In this document: in pieces, positions 9,107 through 18,578 of the stretch
Layout: each line of letters begins with the position of its first letter
Position numbering within the stretch: position 1 is the first letter of the stretch
NCBI GenBank assembly: GCA_947588745.1
Contig: CANPYW010000003.1
Coordinates: 1-64,000, forward strand
DNA: 64,000 bases
Direction: 5' to 3'
From: Candidatus Gastranaerophilales bacterium
GTDB taxonomy: Bacteria > Cyanobacteriota > Vampirovibrionia > Gastranaerophilales > Gastranaerophilaceae
Notes under the pieces: generated by a model
What the model was told of the DNA's origin: nothing
The model's database searches: none
What the model saw: only the letters and a program-made list of their open reading frames with translations
Program-made: the position numbers and the translations under genes

Positions 9107-9676
9107 ATGGTTACTACTCTTTTAATTACAGCAATAGTTTTGGCAGTTATATGTATATTAGGATTATATTCGTTATATACATCTGTAATAAAATCAAAAA
9201 ATGCAGTATTTGAAGCGTTATCGGGAATTGATGTTCAACTTAAAAAACGTTATGATTTAATACCGAATGTTCTTACCATTGCCAAAAAATTTATGGAGCA
9301 TGAAAAAGGTTTATTTGACAGAATTACGGAATTAAGAACACAGGCAATGAGTATGAAATCGGGTTCAAAAGAAAAATTTGAAGCTGAAGCAGCTCTTGCT
9401 TCCGAATTAAAATCATTTATGATTAATGTTGAAAATTATCCGACATTAAAATCCGATGCTACAATGGTTCAGGCTATGGCAACATATAACGAAGTAGAGG
9501 AACATATAGCTGCGGCAAGAAGATTTTATAATTCTGCATTAACGGAATTAAAGAATAGAATAGAAATATTCCCGGGTTCTTTGTTTGCTTCTTATGCGGG
9601 TGAAGCTGCAAAATACAGTTATTTTGAAACGGATGCCGCAAGTAAAGCTCCCGTTAATGCCAATAATTATTTATAA
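9107..9676 (+). CDS. LemA family membrane protein
   Basis: A 189-residue LemA protein. It has an N-terminal membrane helix (about 3-23) followed by the helical LemA domain with 'RYDLIPNVLTIAKKF' and 'YNSALTELKNRIEIFPGSLFA'. Such proteins are thought to expose the N-terminus outside and the helical part inside. An upstream in-frame ATG at 9077 exists, but AAAGGAA sits 8 bases before the ATG at 9107, so the shorter form is preferred. The next gene is a DUF3137 protein, the usual LemA neighbour, 57 bases downstream. Confidence 0.9.
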   Translation: MVTTLLITAIVLAVICILGLYSLYTSVIKSKNAVFEALSGIDVQLKKRYDLIPNVLTIAKKFMEHEKGLFDRITELRTQAMSMKSGSKEKFEAEAALASELKSFMINVENYPTLKSDATMVQAMATYNEVEEHIAAARRFYNSALTELKNRIEIFPGSLFASYAGEAAKYSYFETDAASKAPVNANNYL

Positions 9677-9733
9677 AAAGAATTAAAATACAGCAATCAT
9701 TGAAAAAATATCCGTAAAAAAAGAGAATATATA

Positions 9734-10678
9734 GTGAAAAAGACTGCAAAACAAATCCAAAAAGATTTATTTACAAAAGAATTTAAACAATATTTCAATA
9801 AAAAAATACGACCTCATTTGCAAATAATTGAAAAACAACGAATAATTCATGTGATAGTTTTTTGCCTTGTAATTGTATTAATAATTATTACCATTGTAAT
9901 TTATCCTCACATTCCTTTTTGTCAAAATAAAGATGGTATTGTCAACTTGCGTGGTTTGCTTGTCATAACTACAGTTGAGATTGCATTAGCCGAATTTGTG
10001 CGAAAACACTATACAAATTATGCAAAAAAATTGTGCTTTGTACCATTGTTGTCATTTATAGGCGATATTCAAATTATTTCATCAGAAACAAACAAAAATA
10101 TGATGGATAAATACATATCAAAGCTGAGGCTGCTGCCAAAACATGATATATTTTTTTGTGATGATTTTTTATGCGGAGAATACAAAAATATTAACGTTGA
10201 AATAGCTGAAGTAGATTTGCGTAAGGATACAAAAAGGAGTAAGAACAGATATGTACAAGTATTTAATGGTCTGTTTATAAAATTTAAATCGTTTAAAAAT
10301 TTTAAGGGATACACAATTATAAAAGGTGACAAGCTGAAAATCGGTGATAATTCTAAGTATGTAAGACTTGAAGACCCCGAATTCGAAAAAATTTATGATG
10401 TATACGGAAGCGACCAAATCGAAGCAAGATATCTTCTAACTACGGGATTTATGAACAGATTGGTTAAATTAAGTAAAAAAGAAATAGGTAAATCTTTAAC
10501 CGTTTCTTTTGAACATGGGAATGTAAATATAGCTATAGCTTCAACCAAGGATTGGTTTGAAGTTCCGTTATTTCACGATGCTACGGATATTGTAAATTAC
10601 AGAGGTATTTTGTTGGAATTAATGGATATATTTTCAATTATAGATATATTAAAGCTTGAACAAAATATCGGTATGTAA
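9734..10678 (+). CDS. DUF3137-type membrane protein, LemA partner
   Basis: A 314-residue protein with two hydrophobic segments (about 37-57 and 75-92) and a cytoplasmic-type domain. The conserved string 'FNGLFIKFKSFKNFKG' resembles DUF3137 proteins, which are commonly encoded beside lemA. The start is GTG with only a weak AGAG site upstream. Function is unknown; the pairing with LemA suggests a shared membrane role. It ends convergently 33 bases from tgt. Confidence 0.75.
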   Translation: MKKTAKQIQKDLFTKEFKQYFNKKIRPHLQIIEKQRIIHVIVFCLVIVLIIITIVIYPHIPFCQNKDGIVNLRGLLVITTVEIALAEFVRKHYTNYAKKLCFVPLLSFIGDIQIISSETNKNMMDKYISKLRLLPKHDIFFCDDFLCGEYKNINVEIAEVDLRKDTKRSKNRYVQVFNGLFIKFKSFKNFKGYTIIKGDKLKIGDNSKYVRLEDPEFEKIYDVYGSDQIEARYLLTTGFMNRLVKLSKKEIGKSLTVSFEHGNVNIAIASTKDWFEVPLFHDATDIVNYRGILLELMDIFSIIDILKLEQNIGM

Positions 10679-10711
10679 AATCACCCGAAAAATTTGCGGT
10701 CAAAAATCAAA

Positions 10712-12272
<1,561 letters not shown>

Positions 12273-12463
12273 TGTGTATTCCTTTTTTACCTACCTAAAC
12301 TGTATATATTAGAACACAAAAAACCAAATTTTACAAATTTGTGAAATTTATCATATCGACACAAAAATTAACAAAACTCAATAAAATTGTAATTTTTATT
12401 CAAGTTTAAAAAAAATTAGCCGATTATCTGAAAAGAGAGTTCTGTATTTAATTAAGAGAAAAT

Positions 12464-13273
12464 ATGAGCATAAACGAATTATTTTATTTTACTAATCAGA
12501 AAATACATTTACATAATTCTGAAAAAGATAAATTAAATCAAATAAATAGCGAAAATGCATATTCGGAAATATCTAATTCAAAAAAAGTTCTTTTGAAAGA
12601 TATTACATTAAAAGCTGATGATAATGAAATTTCCGATTGTGTAGATATAAATCAAGCAATGGAAAAAATTCTGACTTTGGATAAAGAAGAAAATCGAATG
12701 CAAATTTATATTGATACATTGTTTGAAGAAGAAAATAAATTTAAACCAGAAGAAGAAGATACTGTAACCTCTTGTTTTAAAGATGATAACAGAATTAAAA
12801 CGGATGAAAACGGAACTCAGTACGTAACTGTTGAAGAAATAGGTATTGATAATACAAATGACAGTATCAACAGTATTATAAGTAATTCTTATGATGTTCA
12901 TGCCATGGAAATAAGCGGGTATAGCCGAGAAGATTTGACCGACTTAATTATAAGAGAAAATCATTTAAAAAATATGGATGATATAGAAACAGGACAGCAA
13001 ATAATACTTCCATCTTTTTATGTGCCTGATTTAAATCCTGATTCTATTGAAATTGATGATAACGGAAACACAATTCACTCATTTTTTGATGATGACGGAA
13101 ATTTTAAACAAAACATAACTGATATGCAAAATAGAGTCATTCAAAGTTCATGTTTTGATGAGGAATACAGACTTAAATCAACAACAAATTACGAATATGA
13201 TGACGACGGAAATATCACTTCAACAAAAACAACTTATTTTGATAAAAAAGGAAATATCGTATCTGAAGAATAA
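12464..13273 (+). CDS. Acidic protein with LysM-like and YD-like segments, unknown
   Basis: A 269-residue acidic protein of no recognised family. Residues about 120-184 look like a degenerate LysM domain: a 'YVTVEE' start, 'YSREDLTDLIIREN' and 'IETGQQIILPS'. Residues about 194-269 hold short repeats of the type 'DDNGN', 'DDDGNF', 'YEYDDDGNITS' and 'FDKKGNIV', like YD/RHS-type beta repeats. There is no signal peptide, which is unusual if it binds peptidoglycan. It is followed 58 bases later by a Gln/Ser-rich protein gene. It could be an exported protein using an unrecognised signal. Confidence 0.6.
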   Translation: MSINELFYFTNQKIHLHNSEKDKLNQINSENAYSEISNSKKVLLKDITLKADDNEISDCVDINQAMEKILTLDKEENRMQIYIDTLFEEENKFKPEEEDTVTSCFKDDNRIKTDENGTQYVTVEEIGIDNTNDSINSIISNSYDVHAMEISGYSREDLTDLIIRENHLKNMDDIETGQQIILPSFYVPDLNPDSIEIDDNGNTIHSFFDDDGNFKQNITDMQNRVIQSSCFDEEYRLKSTTNYEYDDDGNITSTKTTYFDKKGNIVSEE

Positions 13274-13331
13274 ATCACAATATATTTGGTAGATAAGAAA
13301 TAGTTAAAAAGAAAGGTCAAGGTACTTACGA

Positions 13332-13877
13332 ATGGGAATTTCATTATCAGGTTCAAGCAGCACTTCATCATCAAAAGCTTATAAGAGTGCGCAACAACAA
13401 GCAAGACAAAAAGAACGTGCTCAGTTTGCTGCAAAGCAAGCAAAAATAGCACAACACGAAAAACAAGTTCAACAAGCGAAACAACACGCACAGGTTAGTG
13501 CACAGCAGGCAAAAATAGCACAACAAGCAAGACAGGCTCAACAATCAAAAAAGGCTCAACAAGCTTATCAGTCAAGACAGGCAGCAACAAACTTAAGCAA
13601 GGCACAATCAAAATTTTCAAGTTTATCTTCAAGTCTAAGCCGTATTAGTTCGCAAATGAGTACGGCAAGATCAAAATTGGCAAAGGCTAAAGCCTCCGGA
13701 AACAAGAGTGAAATAATGTCTGCTCAAAGCCAATACAATAATTTACAAAAAAATTATTCAAAAGTACAATCCGAATACAGCAAAGCAAGGTCGGAATTAA
13801 GCACAGCTCAAAGCAGATATAATTCAATCACGGGTAAAAGCTCAACAAAAAGCAGTGCTGCAAAATCAGCAGATTAA
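13332..13877 (+). CDS. Gln/Ala/Ser/Lys-rich coiled-coil protein
   Basis: A 181-residue low-complexity protein. A Ser-rich head (1-20) is followed by a Gln/Ala/Lys-rich part with a repeated 'QQAKIAQ' phrase (about 35-80) and a Ser-rich helical part with repeated 'S.YNNL / S.YSKARSELSTAQSRYNS' heptad-like spacing. It ends in a Ser/Lys tail. No hydrophobic segment or cysteine. It reads as an elongated helical protein; function unknown. A terminator follows immediately. Confidence 0.65.
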   Translation: MGISLSGSSSTSSSKAYKSAQQQARQKERAQFAAKQAKIAQHEKQVQQAKQHAQVSAQQAKIAQQARQAQQSKKAQQAYQSRQAATNLSKAQSKFSSLSSSLSRISSQMSTARSKLAKAKASGNKSEIMSAQSQYNNLQKNYSKVQSEYSKARSELSTAQSRYNSITGKSSTKSSAAKSAD

Positions 13878-13892
13878 TTAAACTTTAAATAC

Positions 13893-13926
13893 AAAAAGGA
13901 GATTAGAAATTCTAATCTCCTTTTTT
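13893..13926 (+). terminator. Intrinsic terminator after the coiled-coil gene
   Basis: Long stem GGAGATTAGAA / TTCTAATCTCC with an A run before and a T run after. It lies 16 bases past the stop. Confidence 0.9.
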
Positions 13927-13936
13927 AATGCATGAT

Positions 13937-13964
13937 TTGTTATTTTGTTTTGATTTGTTATAAT
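13937..13964 (+). promoter_or_regulatory. Likely promoter for the TPR gene
   Basis: TTGTTA (13937-13942), a 16-base spacer and a perfect TATAAT (13959-13964). It sits 20 bases before the ATG and right after a terminator, so it should start the TPR-carbamoyltransferase transcript. Confidence 0.55.
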
Positions 13965-13983
13965 AAACTTAAGGTTGGTTATT

Positions 13984-15759
13984 ATGGATAAACAAAATAT
14001 AGTCAATTTAATTGATGATAAAGCTTATGAAGAAGCAAAAAGTCTTTTATCTGATGCCTTAAACGAAAATAAAGATGACATTGAATTATATAAATTATTG
14101 GGTTTATGTAATATTAATTTAGGCTGTCTTGATGAAGCCGTAGAAAATTTTGAAAAATTAGTTTCCGATAATAAAGAAGATGCACTCTCTTATTATTATC
14201 TAGCTACTGTTTACGTAGAGAAAGAAAATTACGACAGAGCAGAAGAATATCTGAAAAAAGTTATAGAATTAAGAGAAAATTATATAGATGCATATAAAAG
14301 TCTTGCTATAGTTTATATAAAAAAACAGCAGTTTGAAAATGTAATCAGTTTAAAAGAAAAAATGATAAATATAGCACCGGATGATGAACAGGTATATGAT
14401 ATTATTGCCTCAGCAGCTTTAGAACTCGGAATGTATTCTGAAGCAATTTCTAATCTTGAAACAGCTGTTAAATTACAACCTGAATGTACAAAATATTATA
14501 ATAAGATGGGGCTTGTGTATTTTTCATCAGGAGATACGTCAAAAGCTATAGAATTATACAATACCGCAATTGAAAAAGATGATGAGAATACGGCAGCTAT
14601 TTATAATATTGGGATTGCTTATTTTTCACAATCAGAATTTAAGACTGCGGAAGCCTACTTAAAAAAAGCCTACGAACTTGATAATAAACCTAATTACTTA
14701 AATGCTTATGCACTGGCTACTTTAAAATCCGAAAATTATCAAAAGGCTGTAGAGCTTTACGAAAAAATTATTGATACGGACAAAAATGCGGATGAGAATA
14801 CTAAATATAATTTGGTATGTGCTTATGAAGGCAGTAATGAGCTTGAAAAAGCGATTAAAATATTAGAAAAGCTTCTTACTTTTAATTTAGAGTCAGTTCA
14901 ATTAAAATTGCATCTCGCTTCTTTATATGCAAGAACACAGCGAAGTGAGGCTGCAAAAATTCTTTACGGTGATTTAGTTGCAACCGGAGTTGCAAACCCT
15001 AACATTATGTATGAATATGCTGTTTTATGTGCCAAAACAATGGATACAGATAAAGCAGAAGAAATTTTTAAACGCTTAATTTTAATGCAGCCCGATTATG
15101 TACTAGCATATAAAGATTTAGCTATTATTTATTTATCCAGAAAATTATTCGACAGAGCAGAAGAATATTTTAAAAAGGCAATTAAAATTGCTCCAGATAA
15201 TATGTATATTATTTTTGAATACGGAAATTATTATCATTTAATGTCCGAATTTGAAAAAGCTAAAAAAATGTATTTAAAGCTCTTAAAACTTGATGATATT
15301 CCCATATATATGCTCATCAGAATTGGGGTTAATTACATATCTATGAATATGATTTCAAGAGCAAAAGATGTTCTTTTAAGAGCAATGAAAATAGAACCAC
15401 AAAATGAAGAAGTTTTATTCCATTTAGCTCAGGTATACTTTGCCGAACGAAACTTTGAAAATGCTAAACAATTGCTTGTTGATGCATATACAATAAATCC
15501 GAATGCAGAAATATCAAATATGCTTGCGAAAGTTTATTTTGAAACAAAAGATTATGATAGAGCTTATGCTTTATATAATATTGTAAGCCTTGTAATTCCT
15601 AATAATATAGGTATAATAATAAGCATGGCTAAATGTAAATATATGCAGGGTGATTTTAAAACTGCAAAAGAACATTTAAACAGGGCTTTAAAAATATTGC
15701 CGGAATCGCAAGAAGCTAATGAAATTTTGGAATTAATTAGAGAGAGAGAAAATAAATGA
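13984..15759 (+). CDS. Long tetratricopeptide-repeat protein
   Basis: A 591-residue protein made almost wholly of TPR helices; units such as 'YYYLATVYVEKENYDRAEEYLKKVIEL' recur about every 34 residues from end to end. There is no signal peptide or catalytic domain, so it should be a cytoplasmic scaffold. A TTG nine bases upstream is in frame, but AAGG precedes the ATG at good spacing. Its stop overlaps the next ATG (ATGA), coupling it to the DUF5989-SxtJ-carbamoyltransferase genes. This suggests a role with that module. Confidence 0.88.
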   Translation: MDKQNIVNLIDDKAYEEAKSLLSDALNENKDDIELYKLLGLCNINLGCLDEAVENFEKLVSDNKEDALSYYYLATVYVEKENYDRAEEYLKKVIELRENYIDAYKSLAIVYIKKQQFENVISLKEKMINIAPDDEQVYDIIASAALELGMYSEAISNLETAVKLQPECTKYYNKMGLVYFSSGDTSKAIELYNTAIEKDDENTAAIYNIGIAYFSQSEFKTAEAYLKKAYELDNKPNYLNAYALATLKSENYQKAVELYEKIIDTDKNADENTKYNLVCAYEGSNELEKAIKILEKLLTFNLESVQLKLHLASLYARTQRSEAAKILYGDLVATGVANPNIMYEYAVLCAKTMDTDKAEEIFKRLILMQPDYVLAYKDLAIIYLSRKLFDRAEEYFKKAIKIAPDNMYIIFEYGNYYHLMSEFEKAKKMYLKLLKLDDIPIYMLIRIGVNYISMNMISRAKDVLLRAMKIEPQNEEVLFHLAQVYFAERNFENAKQLLVDAYTINPNAEISNMLAKVYFETKDYDRAYALYNIVSLVIPNNIGIIISMAKCKYMQGDFKTAKEHLNRALKILPESQEANEILELIRERENK

Positions 15760-15911
15760 ACAGAAAGAATTTTTTGATAGAATTATTTAAGTTTTTATGG
15801 AAACAAAAAGCATATTGGATTGTTCCGGTTATTATATTTTTAATACTTTTAATATTTTTAATTGCTGTAGGAACTTCACCTGTATCTCCGTTTATTTATA
15901 CAATAATATAG
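15756..15911 (+). CDS. DUF5989-like small membrane protein (51 aa)
   Basis: A 51-residue protein with a basic amphipathic N-terminus (FLIELFKFLWKQKAYW) and one membrane helix of about 20 residues ending in a TSPVSPFIY tail. Size, layout and position match the DUF5989 proteins found between other genes and SxtJ/carbamoyltransferase. It starts within the stop of the TPR gene (ATGA overlap) and ends 5 bases before the SxtJ-like gene. Its function is unknown; a membrane anchor for the carbamoyltransferase complex is a guess. Confidence 0.75.
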   Translation: MNRKNFLIELFKFLWKQKAYWIVPVIIFLILLIFLIAVGTSPVSPFIYTII

Positions 15912-15916
15912 GTTGA

Positions 15917-16297
15917 ATGATGAAAATAAGCGAACATATAAAATTTTCGATTACCATGGCAATCGTTCCTTGGATACCTGCTTTTATACTTTACAGGCAT
16001 TCACAGATTAAAATTGCATTAATATTATTGTGTACTTTTATATTTGTTTCTCTGGTTTGTTTTATTAATAAAAGTTTTGCACTTAATTTAAAACGGATAT
16101 TAACAAAAACGGGAAACATTATAGGAAGATATTTAGCAATAATAGTCTTATTTATAGGGTATTTTATAGCTGTATTGCCAACCGGCATACTAATGAAAGC
16201 AGTTAAAAGAGATCGTTTAAAATTAAAAAAACAAAATGTTAATTCATATTGGATAAATTATGAAAATAACAGTACAGACTACGAGTATCAATTTTAG
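15917..16297 (+). CDS. SxtJ-family membrane protein
   Basis: A 126-residue integral membrane protein with three or four hydrophobic segments (about 12-26, 30-48, 70-95) and a hydrophilic C-terminus. SxtJ proteins of unknown function occur next to carbamoyltransferases in saxitoxin and many polysaccharide loci. The layout DUF5989-SxtJ-carbamoyltransferase is the basis for the call. Two ATG codons in tandem could start translation. Spacing to the carbamoyltransferase is 7 bases. Confidence 0.7.
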   Translation: MMKISEHIKFSITMAIVPWIPAFILYRHSQIKIALILLCTFIFVSLVCFINKSFALNLKRILTKTGNIIGRYLAIIVLFIGYFIAVLPTGILMKAVKRDRLKLKKQNVNSYWINYENNSTDYEYQF

Positions 16298-16304
16298 GTG
16301 AAAG

Positions 16305-18137
16305 ATGACGTATTTACTAGGAATCAGTGCATATTATCATGATAGTGCCGCAGCATTGATAAAAGATGGAGAAATTATTGCTGCCGCTCAAGAAGAAAGG
16401 TTTACAAGAATTAAACAGGACAGTAATTTTCCTATTAATGCGGTTAATTACTGTTTAAAAGAAGCCTCTATTGAACCTGAACAGCTTGACGGAGTTGTTT
16501 ATTACGAAAAACCATTTGTAAAGTTTGAAAGAATTTTGGAAACAGCAATGGCATATACGCCTTTTAGCATGAGAAGCTTTATAAATGCCATGCCTGTATG
16601 GCTGAATAAGAAATTATTTATTCCATCACAAATAGATAAACATTTTGATAAAAGGTTAAAATGTCCTATTTATTTTACAACACACCACGAGTCACACTGT
16701 GCAAGTGCTTTTTTCCCCTCTCCGTTTGAAGAGGCCGCAATATTGTGTCTTGATGGTGTCGGGGAGTGGGATACAACAACATGGGGCATAGGAAAAGGCA
16801 ATAAAATTGAAATAAAACAAAAAATAGAATTCCCGCATTCATTAGGATTATTATACAGTACGTTTACGGGATTTCTCGGTTTTAAAGTAAATTCCGGCGA
16901 ATATAAAGTAATGGGGCTTGCACCTTATGGTGAACCTAAATATACCAATTTAATAAAAGATAAGCTGATTGATATAAAAGATGACGGTTCTTTTTGGTTA
17001 AATCAGGAATATTTTGGATATTGCACAACGGATTATATGTACAACGATAAATTCGAAAAATTGTTTAACAGAAAACCTCGCAAGCCCGAGTCCGCTTTGA
17101 CGCAGGATGATATGGATATGGCAGCAAGCATTCAGGCTGTTACGGAAGAAATAACTTTAAAACTCGCCAATTATGTTTATAATCAAACGGGCATGAAGAA
17201 TTTATGTTTGGCGGGGGGTTGTGCATTAAATTGTGTTTCAAACGGTAATATATTAAAGAACGGGCCTTTTGAAAATATTTGGACTCAGCCTGCAGCAGGT
17301 GATGCAGGAGGTGCATTGGGTGCGGCTCTTGCTATTCATTATATGATGTTGAATAATGAAAGAAAGGTTGGTAACGGCGATTTTCAAAAAGGAAGTTTAT
17401 TGGGGCCGAAATATACGGATGAAGAAATTCTCGATACGTTAAATAAATATAATGCCGTTTATACAAAATACGAAACAGAAGAAGAAACCGTAAAAATTAT
17501 AGCAAAATACATATCTGACGGTAAAAGTATAGGTCATTTTGCTGGCAGAATGGAATATGGCCCTCGAGCTTTAGGTAACAGAAGCATATTGGCCGATCCG
17601 AGAAACAGAGAGATGCAAAGAAACCTAAATCTGGCAATAAAAAAACGTGAATCTTTCAGACCATTTGCACCCAGCTGTCTGGAAGAAGACGTGGAACTGT
17701 TCTTTGATATAAAACCGGGGAAAAAATCGCCCTATATGCTTTTAACTCAACCTATCTCAGACAGAATAAAAACTCAATTAACAGAAGAAGAAGAAAACTA
17801 TAAAGGTATTGAAAAGTTAAAAGCTTATCGTTCAATTCTGCCTGCAATAACTCACGTAAATTATTCGGCAAGAATACAAACCGTATCCAAAGATGTAAAT
17901 CCTCGTTATTGGAACATTATTAACGAATTTAAGAAACTTACGGATTGTTCTGTTGTGGTAAACACATCGTTTAATATAAGAGGCGAACCTATTGTAAATA
18001 CCCCAGAAAATGCCTTTAAATGTTTTATGTTTACAGATTTAGACGTTTTGGTTCTTGAAAATTTTGTACTTTTAAAAGAAAATCAAAACAAAATTGAAGG
18101 AATTGAAGATTATCAAAAACAATTTAAACTGGATTAA
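16305..18137 (+). CDS. Carbamoyltransferase (NodU/CmcH family)
   Basis: Transfers a carbamoyl group from carbamoyl phosphate through an adenylate to a hydroxyl of a small molecule or sugar. The 610-residue protein starts with LGISAYYHDSAAALI and EERFTRIKQD, the metal/ATP-binding N-terminal Kae1-like half. It includes THHESHCASAFF (about 126-137), AGGCALNC (about 303-310), and the C-terminal FRPFAPS with EYGPRALGNRSI. An AGGTGA site precedes the ATG. It is the last gene of the TPR-DUF5989-SxtJ unit and is followed by a terminator. The acceptor is unknown; a surface glycan is a reasonable guess. Confidence 0.92.
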   Translation: MTYLLGISAYYHDSAAALIKDGEIIAAAQEERFTRIKQDSNFPINAVNYCLKEASIEPEQLDGVVYYEKPFVKFERILETAMAYTPFSMRSFINAMPVWLNKKLFIPSQIDKHFDKRLKCPIYFTTHHESHCASAFFPSPFEEAAILCLDGVGEWDTTTWGIGKGNKIEIKQKIEFPHSLGLLYSTFTGFLGFKVNSGEYKVMGLAPYGEPKYTNLIKDKLIDIKDDGSFWLNQEYFGYCTTDYMYNDKFEKLFNRKPRKPESALTQDDMDMAASIQAVTEEITLKLANYVYNQTGMKNLCLAGGCALNCVSNGNILKNGPFENIWTQPAAGDAGGALGAALAIHYMMLNNERKVGNGDFQKGSLLGPKYTDEEILDTLNKYNAVYTKYETEEETVKIIAKYISDGKSIGHFAGRMEYGPRALGNRSILADPRNREMQRNLNLAIKKRESFRPFAPSCLEEDVELFFDIKPGKKSPYMLLTQPISDRIKTQLTEEEENYKGIEKLKAYRSILPAITHVNYSARIQTVSKDVNPRYWNIINEFKKLTDCSVVVNTSFNIRGEPIVNTPENAFKCFMFTDLDVLVLENFVLLKENQNKIEGIEDYQKQFKLD

Positions 18138-18166
18138 AAAAATCAGCTTATAAAAGCTGATTTTTT
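18136..18166. terminator. Bidirectional intrinsic terminator
   Basis: Stem AATCAGCTT / AAGCTGATT, 4-base loop, A run and T run on either side. It lies between convergent genes and overlaps the stop of the small minus-strand gene by two bases. Confidence 0.85.
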
Positions 18167-18413
18167 AATCTTTAGAATATAAATTTTGTGCCATACAATT
18201 ATTTAATCTACGCCTTAAATTCATTAATCTGACATTCATTTGATTTTTAAGGTTTTGACATCTTATTGTATCTGCTATTATATTAAATTCCATATCTGCC
18301 AGAGAGTTTTTTCTCTGCGTAGTAGGAATGTATTCAGATTGGCTTTGCTCTTTCGGTACACTTTGTATTGTTGTTTTTGGTGATATCCCAAAACTAATTG
18401 GAGATACTTTCAT
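18165..18413 (-). CDS. Small lineage-specific protein with 'ISFG' start
   Basis: An 82-residue protein beginning MKVSPISFGISPK, then a Ser/Thr/Gln-rich linker and a basic helical C-terminus (about 40-78). No family recognised. The short N-terminal 'PISFG' segment resembles openings of many lineage-restricted proteins in gut Melainabacteria, and a related 'NVSFKS' occurs in the protein at 60712. It has no membrane segment. An AGGACAAAAC site precedes the ATG. Transcribed alone, facing away from the adenine deaminase gene. Confidence 0.6.
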   Translation of the reverse strand: MKVSPISFGISPKTTIQSVPKEQSQSEYIPTTQRKNSLADMEFNIIADTIRCQNLKNQMNVRLMNLRRRLNNCMAQNLYSKD

Positions 18414-18578
18414 GTTTTGTCCTTTTTATTACTTGTTTATATTAACAATAATATTAAAATTAAACAATAGCCTTTTTTATATAAAAACAAAAAATTAATT
18501 TTTTTTGCTATTTTTGAATAATTATTAAGTTATGATAACATATATTTATAAAAAAATGCAAATTATAAAGGTTATAAT

